DNA of 64,000 bases from Aegilops tauschii subsp. strangulata (taxonomy: Eukaryota; Streptophyta; Magnoliopsida; Poales; Poaceae). Position numbers and translations under genes: made by a program. Positions 18,489 through 30,846 of this stretch are shown here, piece by piece. The notes under the pieces are model-generated. The model was not told the DNA's origin. It made no database searches and saw nothing but the letters and a program-made list of their open reading frames with translations. The stretch covers positions 248,839,135 through 248,903,134 of the forward strand of contig NC_053037.3 in the NCBI RefSeq assembly GCF_002575655.3, in the 5' to 3' direction. How positions within the stretch are numbered: the stretch's first letter is position 1; every line of letters starts with the position of its first letter.

Positions 18489-21400
18489 ATGCCAAGCACC
18501 CGCCACGGCCTAGGTACTTGTTACCTTTAAACCCGTCCAGCATCACCTGCCCGATGTACTTCAAATATACTAACATGTCGCTGTTACGTGTTATGCAGAT
18601 GGCAAAAACTACAAGGACGATGTTTCTTCTGGATCTAACAGCTTGGCCAACCAAGAACCTGGACTGAGGCATTGCTATGATCTTGTAAGTGTGTCTCTCT
18701 CTCTTGTATTGTTGTGTGCCCGCCAGCATGCTTTGCTAGGATTTTCGACCAGTAATCCCTTTGTGCAGACAATGATTTCCACTACTGGCTACTAAATTAA
18801 TTAGATATGTAGATGTCATACATGATACTCCCTCTGTTCCTAAACATAAGTCTTTCTAGAGATCCACTATAGGCTACATACAGAGCAAAATGAGTGAATC
18901 TACACTCGAAAATGCATCTATATACATTTGTATGTGGTCCATACTAGAATCTCTACAAAGATATATATTTAGGAACAAAGGTAGTACATTACACAAAATC
19001 ATAGGTGGCATGTAGGAATTCCAGTGCACTACATTAGGCTCCCTTAGAGTGCCTGCTAGTCCAGCACACAGAGTCATGGCTAGTTTATGCTACGCACACA
19101 ATCGTTAATTCGTGGTTTAAATATGTGCAAGGGATATGCAATGTATTATCATGTAGAGATATCTGAAATTAGCCGTGTCAACTTGCAGATAGGGTTATGC
19201 AATGAAAAAGTACAAGATGTATGTGGCAATTTCATGGAACATTGCAAAAAAGGAGAGGCAGCGGTGAGCCTATACAGTGTGCTATCGTAGGTCACTCCAG
19301 CCGAGTTCTTTTGTAGGATTCTCCAGAATCTGCCCCTCTCTAGCTTCTCCTAGAATCTTTGACCCCCTTTTGTTTTACGATCTTACCTAATTAGACTCTA
19401 ACTAGATAGGATTGTAAAACAAATGGGGCTCAAAGATTCTGGGAGAATCTGGGTAGGGGACAGATTCTGGGAGAATCTGGCAAAAGAACTTGGCCTCCAT
19501 TGCAATCATCGTGACATGTTATTTGTATGTCAGTTCTATTGGCCAAGTTTCTTAGGGACAGTTATTTCGAGTTATCCTAAGAAAATAAGCACCTTTGAAT
19601 ATAAGCTCTAGATAATAAGCCAACCAGTTCTTTTCATTGCCTGCCTTTTGAGCTTATCCGTGGTATGATCAGTGAAAAGTCTAGATTGCATTATATTTTG
19701 TCATTTTGCTGCCCATATGAAAATTAATTTGACTTGCAAACATCACAAATTAAACCCAGTGCAGTAATTAATATGATAGGAAAACAGACCATCAATATTT
19801 GTTCAAAATGCAAATACAAAGATACCATCTACAATCTACTTTGGTCAATGTCTTCCATAGAGATCCCATTGCCTAATTTAAGTGAAGAACACATGACCTA
19901 AATTTAAATGAAGAACAATTATTTATCGAAATTCGATGGTCCAAGTGGTTGGTTATTATCATATATCAACCCTACCTGAAAGCACATATAGCAGCAGCAG
20001 CAACTCATCATACAGCAGCAACAGTAGTGTGCAATTCATCATATACCAGCAGCAGCTCATAGCAATTCATCGTATAGTAGCAGCATGAGCAGCTCATAGC
20101 AATTCATCATATAGCAGCAGTAGGAGCAGCTCATAGCAATGCATCATATAGTAGCAGCAGAAGCAGCTCATAGCAATTCATCGTATAGCGGATCAAAATG
20201 AAAATTTGGCAAAAATCAGAGGAGATCCTCACCTTGTTGGATGAGCTCATCATTCAACAACACCTCAAGGCCACGACCTGGGAGGAGGGGAGGGGGAACG
20301 AGGTGCCTTATGCAGCGGTGGGGCATCGGCCGTAGTTGTGCGGCGCCTACCGGAGTAGTGCGTTGGACGGACCACAACGGAGCAGTTGCTGGAGACCATA
20401 AGAATGAGGGGCGGCGCCAGAGGGCGGAGCAACCGGGAAGATTTGGCCCTACCCTCCGGCCATGTAGCCTAGCTGGACAGAGCATCGTTGAGGACCAGGC
20501 CAGATGGGACCAGTGGCGATGACTCACTGGAGGAACCCTAGCGCTGCAGGCAGGGGATCGAGGTAGAGGGATAGGGGAGAGGAGATGCAAGCGGGTAGGG
20601 CAATGAACGATTGCGTGTTTGTTTTTACTTGAGGGTCAGGTGTGACGCGGGCGTGAGCAGTGGCATTTTGAGTGTAATATAGGTACACAACAAAGTCATT
20701 TCACTATTCCCCTTCCCTTCAATTTTTTGTGAGCTTCTACCCGAAACACCCCCCTCCAAAGCGAAATAAATTAAGCCCAAGACCATAACTCAAAAATGAG
20801 TTCTTTACATCTTTTATGGCTTATTTTGACAATAAGCTCTGAAAAGGCGGAATAGAACTGGCCCTTAACCTGCAGTTCAATTGTGCGTGCAATGATGAAT
20901 CACTCCTGCCTGCTATAGTGTACATTTAGGCATCATCATACATGGCATAACCTAATACATGTGCATTTCATTATAGAATCTGAAATATGCAATGTTTATG
21001 TTAGTTCATACGTTGCACATGATGTTTAAATGCCCCTTAAATCTGGTCAGTCAAGTGATGGTATTTAAGCCTCCTTCTATGCTTCTTTTCTTGATATGTA
21101 AGTTTTGCTCACACATTTGTTCAATTGCTTGTTTGTATCATCCAGCCATACTACGACTGTTTGCTTTGATTACTTGTTGTTCTTGACCTAACAGAGCTTG
21201 TCAATGATTTAAACACTAAGGGCTGCTGTAGTGGGGGCTTGTATAACTCATAGGTGAAATAAAGGTTTGGTTGTACACTAAAGTAGGCTCTCCAAGAGTA
21301 CTTGGAGATCCAGTTCAAAGGTATGCCTAGTTTTTACATAGTGCACACATAGTAAATGCTCATTTCATTGTGTGTAAGAGATGTGGCATGTTTCGTTATG

Positions 21401-22960
21401 TGGTGTTGTTTTGTTATAATCTCATCCTTTTGTGTTATTCACGGACTGGAAAGTATGCATATTTATCTTCCAAGGAGACCAATAACTAGTTTGTGTCACC
21501 TTGCAGAGGGGGTGCAACGAAGATAAGATTGAGGATTTCCAAGTACAAGATGTTAGGAAGGAGCCTTGGAAGAGAAGGAGGAGCAACATTGAGCCTGGCC
21601 AACCAGTTAAGGTAAGTCGTTGTATTACAATTACCAGGACATCCTATTTGTCTGACATTGTGCTTCGTAGGGTTCTTCACCTGTAACACAGTCATTGGGC
21701 CATTGATTAAAATCCCCTCCACTCACTACTATATGATGTTCTAACTTTGTTGTAAATCAGATGTATGTAAACACATTTTAATGTGTCTGTTCACTCATTA
21801 CGGATGTAGTCTACTTTTAAATATCTAAAACATCTTATAGTAGTGAACAGTGTGAAACTGCTTCCTGCCATGGTAGAGTTGTCGATGTCATAAATGTCAT
21901 AACCAAACTCATATTCACATCATTAGCCTCCCTATCATTACTAGGATATTGATTACATACTAGTCGAGATACTTCATAGGGGGAAAACAATATTACATTA
22001 CTTGTTCCTTTATATAGTAAATGTAGCTAGGCCATGGATGTTATTGAGGCGTGCATGTATGCATGCTGCCAACTCAACAGTTCAATTGCTTGTTTGTTTC
22101 AGGCATAGCTAAATTGCTCTTTTCAATTGCTTTATTTGTCCTTAGTTAATGAGATGCCCAAAGAATGATGCCTGATGTTGGGTACTTGTATAACTATTAG
22201 TTGACATAATTAAAGGCCTTACCATTTAATTACTCTAGCGAAGTGTGCCTGAAGCTTTGAAGTCTATTAACCAACTATTACTGCATGAGGCTCACAATCT
22301 AGTTTATACTAGGCTAATGATTGCATAGTTTTGCTTGCTGTAGCAGGTTCGTATGAATCCCTCTATTGTTCATTATGCTCCCTGAGACTTTAGTTGAGCT
22401 ACAGAATGGCCAACTGCTTGCTTACTTATACGCACGTGCTGTTTAAATTTGTAACCTGTCTGTGTTTTGGATTTGGCCGCAACATCATGCTCCTCTAGTG
22501 AGCTAAGAAGATTTATGTATGCGGGCTGCACAGACTACCATTTTTATAATTTTTAAAATATCACCTGCTTATGCTTCATGACGTGTAAAATTATTTTTAG
22601 TCCTGTTTTGCCATGTACAAAATAGTCTGTCTTGCTCGCTTCACTGTTGTAACTATATTTTTGCCCTAGTCATGTGTACTTACAGAAACATTTCAGGATG
22701 AAGTGACATCAACACAAAGATCTGCGAGCAGTGCGGCATGGCCATTACCAAATGATTATGGATTGGAATTGGAATGTGTTCATGTTCTCGAGCATCAACT
22801 ACAGGTGTCAAGACAACGTGTACATGATTCTCAACGTGCAATCAACAAGTTGAGACTGGACTTGCAGGTATTAGATGCAGGAGTCAAAAAAATGAAACGA
22901 GACACTCAGGTAACCACGAAGGAATTAGAGATTTTGCAGACTGAAAATTGTGCTATCTGA
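18489..22960 (+). CDS. Five-exon gene inside the CACTA region, coiled-coil C-terminus
   Basis: Exons 18489-18513, 18599-18684, 19189-19263, 21507-21611 and 22697-22960 join in one frame of 184 codons plus TGA. Every intron starts GT and ends AG, with donors GTACTT, GTAAGT, GTGAGC and GTAAGT. Intron 1 is 85 bp and holds a TACTAAC branch-type sequence. Exons 3 and 4 have lengths divisible by three. The ATG is the first after an in-frame TGA at 18468-18470, but an upstream exon is possible. The product is hydrophilic. Exon 4 has a basic KRRRSN stretch, possibly nuclear or DNA-binding. Exon 5 looks like a coiled coil (ECVHVLEHQLQVSRQRV to the end). I infer a transposon accessory (TnpA-like) protein or captured host gene. 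The family is not recognised. Confidence 0.55.
18828..18984. mobile_element. Stowaway MITE in intron 2
   Basis: A 157-bp element flanked by TA at 18826-18827 and 18985-18986. Terminal inverted repeats are related to CTCCCTCTGTTCCTAAA. It lies inside intron 2 of the five-exon gene (18685-19188). Confidence 0.88.
19300..19494. mobile_element. MITE with 14-bp terminal repeats
   Basis: A 195-bp element. Ends GCCGAGTTCTTTTG and CAAAAGAACTTGGC form a 14-bp inverted repeat with one mismatch, and AGATTCTCC / GGAGAATCT pairs extend the stem. It is flanked by CTCCA at 19295-19299 and 19495-19499. Superfamily not assigned. It lies in intron 3. Confidence 0.7.
20001..20209 (+). repeat. 37-bp minisatellite
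   Basis: Units starting at 20062, 20099, 20136 and 20173 have a regular 37-bp period with GCAATTCATC and AGCAGCTCATA. Shorter irregular units lie to the left from 20001. It sits in intron 3 of the five-exon gene. The following 20210-20600 is GC-rich with no supported gene. Confidence 0.85.
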
Positions 22961-23289
22961 ATCCTGCCAATCCTATTTTCTGAAGAGATTATAGTTCAAA
23001 TGGTAAGTTCTGTTGATCCGTGTCCATAATGTATGAGCTTTATTTGCCCAGTGTATGTAATTTGTTGTTTGTGTACGCTTTATTATCACTTATGCCGAAC
23101 TATAATGGCCAGTGGGTATAATCGGCTGTAATTTCTTTATTGTATAGTGTAGGATTATTCTACGTTTCTATGCCTTAGTCTCTTCATTGTATAGTGTATG
23201 TTTTTTAGAGGCGATAGTATAAAGTAGGATAATTCTTCGAATATGCTATATCGTTGAAACGGGGGCCCACACAACCAAACATTTCCTGG

Positions 23290-24120
23290 ACGCCATCCGA
23301 ATGAACAAACATGTGTGGTCAAAGCGGGCCTTAATTGGGCTGGTCAAAATTATATTTAGTGGATCCCAAATGATGTGTCCCACCGTAATAACGGCTCTTA
23401 GCAGGCTATTAACAGGCCGAAAGATGAATAGGGACGTTTAAATGGAAATGGCCCGCGGGCCTCTAGCAGGCCAAATAAATATCAATTTTGTCTCGGCCCT
23501 TTTACTTTATGGGCTAGTAAGAGGCCGAAAGTGTTTTCGGCCAGAGGAGGCCCAATTTGCAAACTAGGCTTTTAACAGGCCGAAAGTTGCATCAGGCTGA
23601 AATTTTTCCTGCGGAACGTGGGCCGCTAATGGACCCAAAATTAGGTTGCAGTCAAAGGCCCAACTATTGTGCGGGCCATTAATAGGCCGAAAGAAAAAAT
23701 GGGCTAGGAATTGGCCCATTTACCGAATGGGCTGAGGACAGGCCTAAAGTCACAATGGGCTAGAAGTTGGCCCAACTGTAGAATGGGTCGAGAAAAGGCC
23801 GAAAGACGTTCCGAGCCGTTAACGGGCTGGAACTGACGATGGGCTACTAATAGGCCGAAAGAAGCTCAGGCCGTAATTGGGCCCAAAGACGTAGTGGACC
23901 GTTAACAGGTTGGAACTGATGATGGGCTGGAAATTGTCAAATCTAGAATGGGCCTTTGATGGGCTGATTCTTTGTAACTTGTATGGGTCGTTCTTGTGAA
24001 TGGGCCTGACTCAAGTAGGCCGCTAATGGGCCGGCCCGCTTATTTTGACAGGCCTAACCTTTTAACCTGAATGGGCCACTGTTGGGCCGAGACACGTGTT
24101 GACGTATCATAGGCGTGTCC
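23290..24120 (+). repeat. CACTA subterminal repeats
   Basis: The word AGGCCGAAAG recurs at least six times (near 23412, 23522, 23575, 23683, 23786 and 23852, with AGGCCTAAAG near 23750), interleaved with GGGCC words. Arrays of short motifs next to the terminus are transposase-binding regions in known CACTA elements. Confidence 0.75.
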
Positions 24121-24461
24121 CATCCATTCGCTGGATGACAACTGTCCGAACGCTGGGCCAACACGTGGATCTGCCGGTGAATGAGAATTTTACACGTGGA
24201 AAATCCCCATTGGTCCGGGCTGTTAACGGGTTATCGGATCCAAACCAGAACCCGATAGCTTAACGGTGACCCGTTATGGTGGATGCCACGTGTCGGTTAC
24301 CCTTAACGAAAACACTTCTATGACACGATTTATCGTCCTGGAAGTGGACACTTCTGTGATGATAATTTTGGTAATGTCATGGAACACTTCTACGAGAGCA
24401 CATGTATGAGTATCTTGATTCTGTCATAAAATCGTCATGGATGTACATGCATGACAGAAAA

Positions 24462-24515
24462 CGTGACCTGCTGTGACAAACACGTATCATCACGGAAGTG
24501 GTTTTTTTTGTAGTG
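24462..24515 (-). mobile_element. CACTA right terminal inverted repeat
   Basis: Minus strand begins CACTACAAAAAAAACCACTT at 24515. The next three bases, ATA (24516-24518), would be the target duplication, which cannot be checked without the left end. Confidence 0.8.
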
Positions 24516-25732
24516 ATACATCAATACATGGCAACCATCATACAAAAGAGCAGGACCCTACTATGGGTGAAATCAAACGAAAGAAGAATGACGTCCACCC
24601 TGCTAATCCCAGGCTGCCAACCAGGAACCCATCTTATGATTGACGAAGAAGAAGAAGGACTCAAAATAGAACAAGCATCGCTCTCGCGTCAAAGCATCGT
24701 TTTACCTGTACATGCATCTATCATTACCATGGGTATCAATACTAACAATACTTCAATGGGTATGGAATGGTTAAGTGGTGAGGTTGCATCAAGCACTAAG
24801 CATTTGTATCTGGCTAACTTACGAGTAAAAGCATAAGAAGAGTAAGCTACGCATAAACGGACGTGAATTAGTAATAATCAAGAAGTGATCTTGAACACAT
24901 AATTACAAGTCATACATAACCCCACCGTGTTCTCTTCCAGAACTCCCTTGAAAAGAGATGATCATGGTTACTCACGATGTTGGTGTAATTTTAGTTAGCT
25001 TTAGTGTCAGGTTCTCTACACCCGGATATTATAAATCTGTAAGTCGCCACATAACCACGGGCATGGCTTGCCAAAAGATTTAACCCTACAGGGATGCTCC
25101 AACTCGTCTATCATAAATTACCACAAGCTGCGTTGAAAGACCACAATGTCGGGATAGCCCGAAGTATCCTCCGAATCCTAGTGAACAATACATTCGACTA
25201 GGGTAAAACAAGTCCAGCAAGACCTCCCACCGTGCTGACAACCCCGATAGGAGCCACGCTTACCTTGTTCTGAGAGCAAGACCAGATGAGCACAACATAC
25301 GACAACTTAGACCCGAGTTCCCCCGGGGGAAGCCGCACACGACTTGGCCTGCTTACGTGGAATTAAGAATCAGCGGGTTCGTGACGCCGTATGCTTTAAT
25401 TAATTATCAGAATTATTATGTTGGCAAATTTTAAAATCAATGTTGGGCCTTGCTGGAAGAGTTTTATTCAAAGACGAATTATCAAGGGGGGCCCATAAAC
25501 CACCAAATGTGTGAGGAGCGCTCATCAAGGAACATAACACCGGTATTACGGAAACTAGGGCGACAAGAGTGAAAAAAACACCAAGTAGAAGGCCGAGCCT
25601 TCCACCCTTTACCAAGTATATAGATGCATTAATTAAATAACAAGATAGTGTGGTATCCAATGATGTCCATGTCCCCAACATGGAACAAACTGCAATTGCA
25701 CCTGCAACTAGCAATGCTATAAGAGGGGTTGA
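24516..25732. other. Unclassified repeat, left half of the host of element A
   Basis: No coding domain recognised. The sequence resumes after element A at 33557, sharing the duplicated GTTGA. It looks like a high-copy Triticeae repeat, probably internal noncoding sequence of another LTR element, but I cannot name it with confidence. Short open frames here (for example 24498-24836 and a hydrophobic one at 25400-25765 minus) have no family support. Confidence 0.5.
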
Positions 25733-26651
25733 TGATGAGGACATCAATACCATTGTTACACCCACAGGCCCTGCTGCTATACATACTGGACCAATTACTA
25801 GAGCTCGCGCACGCCAATTAAATTACCAGGTACTTTCGTTTCTTGCTAATGATTCTAATGTTCATGAGAATATGATGCTGCCTAAATTGGATACATTTGT
25901 TTTGCTTACAAATGAAGGGCCTAGCTTTGAGAAGGATGAACATTGGAGCAAGAACAAGCATGGAGATGATGGCATGCGCATGGGGAACAAGAACGGAGTT
26001 ACAAGTGATGATTTCAGGACGTTGAAGCCACCATAATGCGTGCATGAAGCCTTGGACGAAATATACAAGATGCTACTTCATAACTTTCGTCCAGAGGCTA
26101 TTCTAGGTGCTGCGTCACCTTATTATTGGGCCAGGCCCATGTAATTTCGAAATACATAAGTATAGGCTGTTTTTAGAGTCCGTATGTGTGGGGAAACAAG
26201 AGATAGGGTTGGTTTCGGACCCCTTCCTCAAGGGCCACGAAATTCCCCCCCCTCTTCCTCCATATATACAGCCCTTAGGACGTCGTTTAGATTTTGGGTT
26301 TTGTTTAGATTAAAAGTTCGCCCTAGCTGCAACTTCGCGTACTTCGTTTGTGTTCAGCGACCAGACAAAGGCGTCACAGAACCCCACCTTGATCAATAAA
26401 GCTTTCATCTTATATTCGCAATATCCGGATTGCAATCTCAGTTTCTTGCTTGTTCTTCGTTTGCTCGCAGGAAACAGACCCTCGTGGTCAGGTTGATCGT
26501 GCTCCGGCGTGGTCGATAACCTCTCGGAGTTGGTTTAGCGATTGCTAAGGCGCGACGTCCTCGCACGTTCGTAGTCGGATCGTCAAAGTCGACTTCCACC
26601 AAAGCGATATCCATCATCTCATCGAAAGACGGGACACCTTTGCCTCTATCA
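25733..26651 (+). repeat. A 5' LTR
   Basis: The LTR is 919 bp, starting TGATGAGGACATC and ending CTCTATCA. TATA-like ATATATAC at 26262-26269. AATAAA at 26395-26400. The first 300 bp duplicate the C-terminal coding end of the polyprotein, so an open frame appears here without being a gene. Confidence 0.95.
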
Positions 26652-26653
26652 AG

Positions 26654-26663
26654 TGGTATCAGA
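26654..26663 (+). other. A primer binding site
   Basis: TGGTATCAGA two bases after the LTR, complementary to the 3' end of initiator tRNA-Met, the usual chromovirus primer. Confidence 0.92.
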
Positions 26664-27819
26664 TTTCCAGGTTGCTCGGTGAGATTTTACAGTTTTTCAT
26701 AGTTTAGATCGAGTCTGTTCTTCATACCTACAGTCCACGAAAAAGCCACAAAAAAAAATTAGGGTTAGTTCATCATATCCGAACCAATCTGAGCCTTTGC
26801 ATAATCTTTTTAGGGTTTTTGCTTTGTTGAATTTGCGGTTGCATCGTCGTGTCAAGTTGCTGGTCTTAGAGTCTAGTCTTTTAGAGTTTCGAGTTCTGGT
26901 CATAAGTTGTCACGCCGCCGCCGCACCATCATCATCGCCTTGCCATCTACCACCGTTGCTTATCCGCCACCGCTTTGAATCCGTATCCATATACCACCAC
27001 CGCTGCCATATACTACCGCCATATATCCACCACCAATCCGAGTTCTTTTCATATTCGGTTTGTTTTAGAGATCCATATATTTTCCGTTTCGTGTTTCCTT
27101 GCCTGAGTAGGTCTCGGAAAAAAAAAAGTCTGGAGACCCCCGGGCAGTTTTTAGGCCAAAATTTCGGCAACCAAAAATATTTTTTCCCTATCCTATTTTT
27201 AGGCCCCGGGTAGTGTTTTGAGACACTCGCCATCATAGTGATTGTTTGTCGCACTTTCTCGTCGTCGCTGCCCTGATTTCCGAAAAAAAAAATAGTCAAA
27301 AAATTTTGTGCCCGTCCTGTCAGTTTGACCAGGGAAGAGTTTTGAGACACTCGCCATTATAGTGATTTTTCGCAAAAAAAAAAAGAGGAGCGAAAAAAAA
27401 AAGAGCAAAAAAAAATTCCAGAGTGTGCTTTTCCCTTGTTTACGTGCAGCGTCGTGATTTTGTTAGTGTTCTAGGCTCGCGTCTCTAGCACGGTCTAGCC
27501 TAGGACCAGCACAGTATCGTCGTTGAGCGTTTATTCAACTTTGCATCTCTGAATTGATTATTGCTTACCATTTTGCTACCATATTATAAGCCTTCCCAGC
27601 TCCACATAAGTCTACATCGTGCGTTTGACTCTCCCTGGTAATCGCTATATCCAAGCTTTGAGAGTTTTTGACTACAACGGTTGCCGATCACCACCTGCTG
27701 CTGGGTAAGAACTGGTAAGAATTTGAGATTCGCTTGAAGGTTTTGTGACACACCACCATCACCACCACTTCTAGTAGTCTGCAGGATCATATTCTTTTGT
27801 GTTTCTATTGCTGCTAACC
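26664..27819 (+). other. A untranslated leader
   Basis: A leader of about 1.15 kb with no gene. It has a short CCACCACC/CATATA minisatellite (about 26985-27040), two copies of GTTTTGAGACACTCGCCAT (27222 and 27340 area) and A-rich homopurine tracts at 27373-27418. Leader length and repeat number differ among A, B and C. Confidence 0.75.
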
Positions 27820-30800
27820 ATGGCAGGTTCACAAGCCGATGAGACTGATTGGGAGAACATGACGAACAAGGAGTTGCATGATAAATTTCAGCAAATGATG
27901 AGTGGCCAGGTGGGAGATGTGCTAAACAGATTTGAAGAGGCTATGGAGAAGATAGATGCCGTGGAGAAGTCGTTTGAGACAAAGCTGGATAACAAGTTTA
28001 CTGAATTACTCAAGCGTCTTCCCCAACCACCACCGGCTGCACATGTCGCACCTCTACTACAACAACAACCACATCTCCAACGCCGCCTTCCAAATCAAGT
28101 GGGACGGGCACAGCGCGTTCCAATTGAGATTGGTCAAAATTCGGGTGCTGCTGCCCCTACTGTTGATGCTTCTTTGGCTCCTGCTCCTGCGGCGGCTGAG
28201 GAGGATGACGATTATGCGGGCGATTATGAGGATGAGGTTGATCAAAATCAGAACTACGTGCAGCCACCAGCACCACCACCAGCAGGTCGACCTCAGGTAT
28301 ATATTCGCAACGGTAGGCCGGCACCACCACCTCAGGTACGAGATCATGACCATCTCCCTAAACTGAAATTGAATATTCCACCATTTGAGGGTAGATATGT
28401 TCCTGATATATATCTTACTTGGGAGTTAGAAACTGAACAACGATTTACATGTTTACAATATCCTGAGGAGAGACGTGTTCCTGCTGCTGTTTGTGCTTTC
28501 ACTAGCTTTGCATGTGTTTGGTGGTCTGAACATTGTAGATTATATCCTGTTCCAGCTACTTGGGCTGCTTTGAAAACTGCTATGCGTACTCGTTGGGTTC
28601 CACCATATTATCAACGTGAATTACTTCAAAAATTGCAGCGTTTAAGACAAGGGAAAAATTCTGTAGAAGAATATTATCAGGAATTACAAACTGGCATGAT
28701 TAGATGTGGTATTGTTGAGGAGAATGAAGCTATGCTTGCACGTTTTATGGGTGGATTAAATAAAGAGATTCAGACCATTCTAGAGTATAAGGATTATAAT
28801 AATATCACTCGTTTATTCTATCTTGCTTGTAAAGCTGAACGTGAAGTGCAGGATCGACAGCCATTGGCGCGAACTAACTTTTCTGCAGGTCGACCTTCAT
28901 CATGGACACCGCGTGCATCTTCTACTTCCACTTCACCATCACCTCCATCAGGTGCCACCTCCAGCCGTGATACAAGAAAGCAGGCACAACCACCACTCTC
29001 TGCCAAGAGCACACCTGCCGGGCCTGTGCAGAGCTCTTCTTCTTCCATGGCATCGACAGGGCACACAAGTGATATTATTTGTCGTCGTTGTAAGGGAAGA
29101 GGACATTTTGCGAGAGAATGCAAATCTCAGCGTGTCATGATTGCTACTGAGGATGGTGGGTATGAGTCCGCTAGTGACTATGATGAGGAGACTTTGGCTC
29201 TTATTACACGTGAAGAACATGGTGGAGATGATTCTGAAAATGAGACGCAATACATGGCTCCTGAAGACGCTGACAGGTATGAATGTTTAGTTGCTCAACG
29301 TGTTTTGAGTGTGCAGGTCACACAAGCAGAGCAAAATCAGAGGCATAATTTGTTCCATACAAAGGGAGTTGTGAAGGAACGTTCTGTTCGCGTCATCATA
29401 GATGGAGGGAGCTGTAACAACTTGGCTAGCATGGAGATGGTGGAGAAGCTATCTCTCACCACAAGACCACATCCACATCCTTACTACATCCAATGGTTCA
29501 ACAACAGCGGCAAGGTTAAGGTAACACGTACTGTTCGTGTGCATTTTAGTATCTCTACATATGCTGATTATGTTGATTGTGATGTGGTACCCATGCAAGC
29601 ATGTTCCTTATTACTAGGTAGACCATGGCAATTTGATAAAAATTCTGTACACCATGGTAGAAACAATCAGTATACTCTTGTTCATAAGGATAAAAATATT
29701 ACTTTGCTTCCTATGACTCCTGATTCCATTTTGAAAGATGACATTAATAGAGCTAATAAAGCAAAACAGGAGAAAAATAAGAGTGAAAATCAGATTGTGG
29801 CAAAGGAATTTGAGCAACAAATGAAACCTAATAATAAACCATCTAGTGTTGTTTCTGAAATTAAATTGAAAAGTGCATGTTTACTTGCCACAAAATCTGA
29901 TATTGATGAACTAGATTTCAGCAAATCTGTTTGCTATGCTTTTGTGTGCAAAGAGGCATTATTTTCATTCGAGGACGTGCCTTCCTCTTTGCCCCCTGCT
30001 GTCACTAACATTTTGCAGGAGTTCGCTGACGTCTTCCCACAAGACGTGCCACCGGGATTACCACCTATTCGAGGGATTGAGCATCAAATTGACTTAATTC
30101 CCGGTGCATCGCTACCCAACCGTGCACCATACCGTACCAATCCAGAGGAGACGAAGGAGATTATGCGTCAAGTACAGGAGCTGCTCGACAAAGGTTATAT
30201 ACGCGAATCTCTTAGTCCTTGTGCTGTTCCTATTATACTCGTGCCTAAAAAGGATGGTACGTCGCGTATGTGTGTTGATTGTAGAGGCATTAATAATATT
30301 ACTATTCGTTATCGTCATCCTATTCCTAGGCTCGATGATATGCTTGATGAATTGAGTGGCTCTACAATATTCTCCAAAGTTGATTTGCGTAGTGGATACC
30401 ATCAAATTCGTATGAAATTGGGAGATGAATGGAAAACTGCATTTAAAACTAAGTTTGGTTTATATGAGTGGTTAGTCATGCCTTTTGGGTTAACTAATGC
30501 ACCTAGTACTTTCATGAGACTAATGAACGAAGTTTTACGTGCTTTCATTGGACGATTTGTGGTAGTCTATTTTGATGATATACTGATTTATAGCAAATCT
30601 TTGGAAGAACATTTGGAACATTTACGTGCTGTTTTTATTGCTCTACGTGATGCACGTTTGTTTGGTAACCTTGGGAAGTGCACCTTTTGCACCGACCGAG
30701 TATCTTTTCTTGGCTATGTTGTTACTCCACAGGGAATTGAAGTTGATAAAGCCAAGATTGAAGCTATTGAGAGTTGGCCGCAGCCCAAAACGGTCACACA

Positions 30801-30846
30801 GTGCGGAGTTTTCTTGGACTCGCTGGTTTCTATAGGCGTTTTGTGA
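27820..30846 (+). CDS. A gag-protease-reverse transcriptase
   Basis: The ATG at 27820 sits in ACCATGG context, preceded in frame by a few extra codons from 27799. Gag has an N-terminal helical part, an acidic proline-rich middle and the core [19 protein letters not shown] to [13 protein letters not shown]. The knuckle [14 protein letters not shown] is at about residues 421-434. The protease motif [13 protein letters not shown] has its aspartate at about residue 528, followed by [11 protein letters not shown] shows [38 protein letters not shown] and catalytic YFDDILIYS at about 917-925. A one-base deletion near 30800, by comparison with B and C, throws the RNase H portion out of frame. The last residues are frameshift product. 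Confidence 0.92.
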   Translation: MAGSQADETDWENMTNKELHDKFQQMMSGQVGDVLNRFEEAMEKIDAVEKSFETKLDNKFTELLKRLPQPPPAAHVAPLLQQQPHLQRRLPNQVGRAQRVPIEIGQNSGAAAPTVDASLAPAPAAAEEDDDYAGDYEDEVDQNQNYVQPPAPPPAGRPQVYIRNGRPAPPPQVRDHDHLPKLKLNIPPFEGRYVPDIYLTWELETEQRFTCLQYPEERRVPAAVCAFTSFACVWWSEHCRLYPVPATWAALKTAMRTRWVPPYYQRELLQKLQRLRQGKNSVEEYYQELQTGMIRCGIVEENEAMLARFMGGLNKEIQTILEYKDYNNITRLFYLACKAEREVQDRQPLARTNFSAGRPSSWTPRASSTSTSPSPPSGATSSRDTRKQAQPPLSAKSTPAGPVQSSSSSMASTGHTSDIICRRCKGRGHFARECKSQRVMIATEDGGYESASDYDEETLALITREEHGGDDSENETQYMAPEDADRYECLVAQRVLSVQVTQAEQNQRHNLFHTKGVVKERSVRVIIDGGSCNNLASMEMVEKLSLTTRPHPHPYYIQWFNNSGKVKVTRTVRVHFSISTYADYVDCDVVPMQACSLLLGRPWQFDKNSVHHGRNNQYTLVHKDKNITLLPMTPDSILKDDINRANKAKQEKNKSENQIVAKEFEQQMKPNNKPSSVVSEIKLKSACLLATKSDIDELDFSKSVCYAFVCKEALFSFEDVPSSLPPAVTNILQEFADVFPQDVPPGLPPIRGIEHQIDLIPGASLPNRAPYRTNPEETKEIMRQVQELLDKGYIRESLSPCAVPIILVPKKDGTSRMCVDCRGINNITIRYRHPIPRLDDMLDELSGSTIFSKVDLRSGYHQIRMKLGDEWKTAFKTKFGLYEWLVMPFGLTNAPSTFMRLMNEVLRAFIGRFVVVYFDDILIYSKSLEEHLEHLRAVFIALRDARLFGNLGKCTFCTDRVSFLGYVVTPQGIEVDKAKIEAIESWPQPKTVTQCGVFLDSLVSIGVL

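Larger units (their letters stand above)
18489..24515 (+). mobile_element. CACTA transposon, right part (left end not found)
   Basis: The right terminus at 24515 reads, on the minus strand, CACTACAAAAAAAACCACTT and continues with a GATGATACGTGTTTGTC-type sequence typical of Triticeae CACTA ends. Subterminal repeats precede it. No CACTAC-type left end was found, so the left part is truncated, rearranged or diverged. The start given here is simply the first exon of the gene inside. The transposase (TnpD-like) gene was not seen, so the copy is non-autonomous. Confidence 0.6.

Noticed and set aside
20001..20209. CRISPR-like regular repeats
   Set aside because: The 37-bp units are contiguous without unique spacers and the sequence is plant nuclear. 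It is a minisatellite.
20210..20590. Overlapping open frames on both strands
   Set aside because: GC-rich intron sequence next to a minisatellite. No splice support or homology.
19540..20870. Two AATAAGC-rich segments that look like ends of a split MITE
   Set aside because: The arms at about 19555-19640 and 20810-20870 pair only partly and no target duplication was found.
25400..25765. Minus-strand open frame with hydrophobic stretches resembling membrane segments
   Set aside because: It crosses into the LTR of A, has no recognised family and lies in a noncoding repeat. The hydrophobicity can arise by chance.
25650..26036. Open frame in the 5' LTR of A, and the similar one at 50288-50599
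   Set aside because: They are the LTR copies of the polyprotein C-terminus, without a start or upstream domains.
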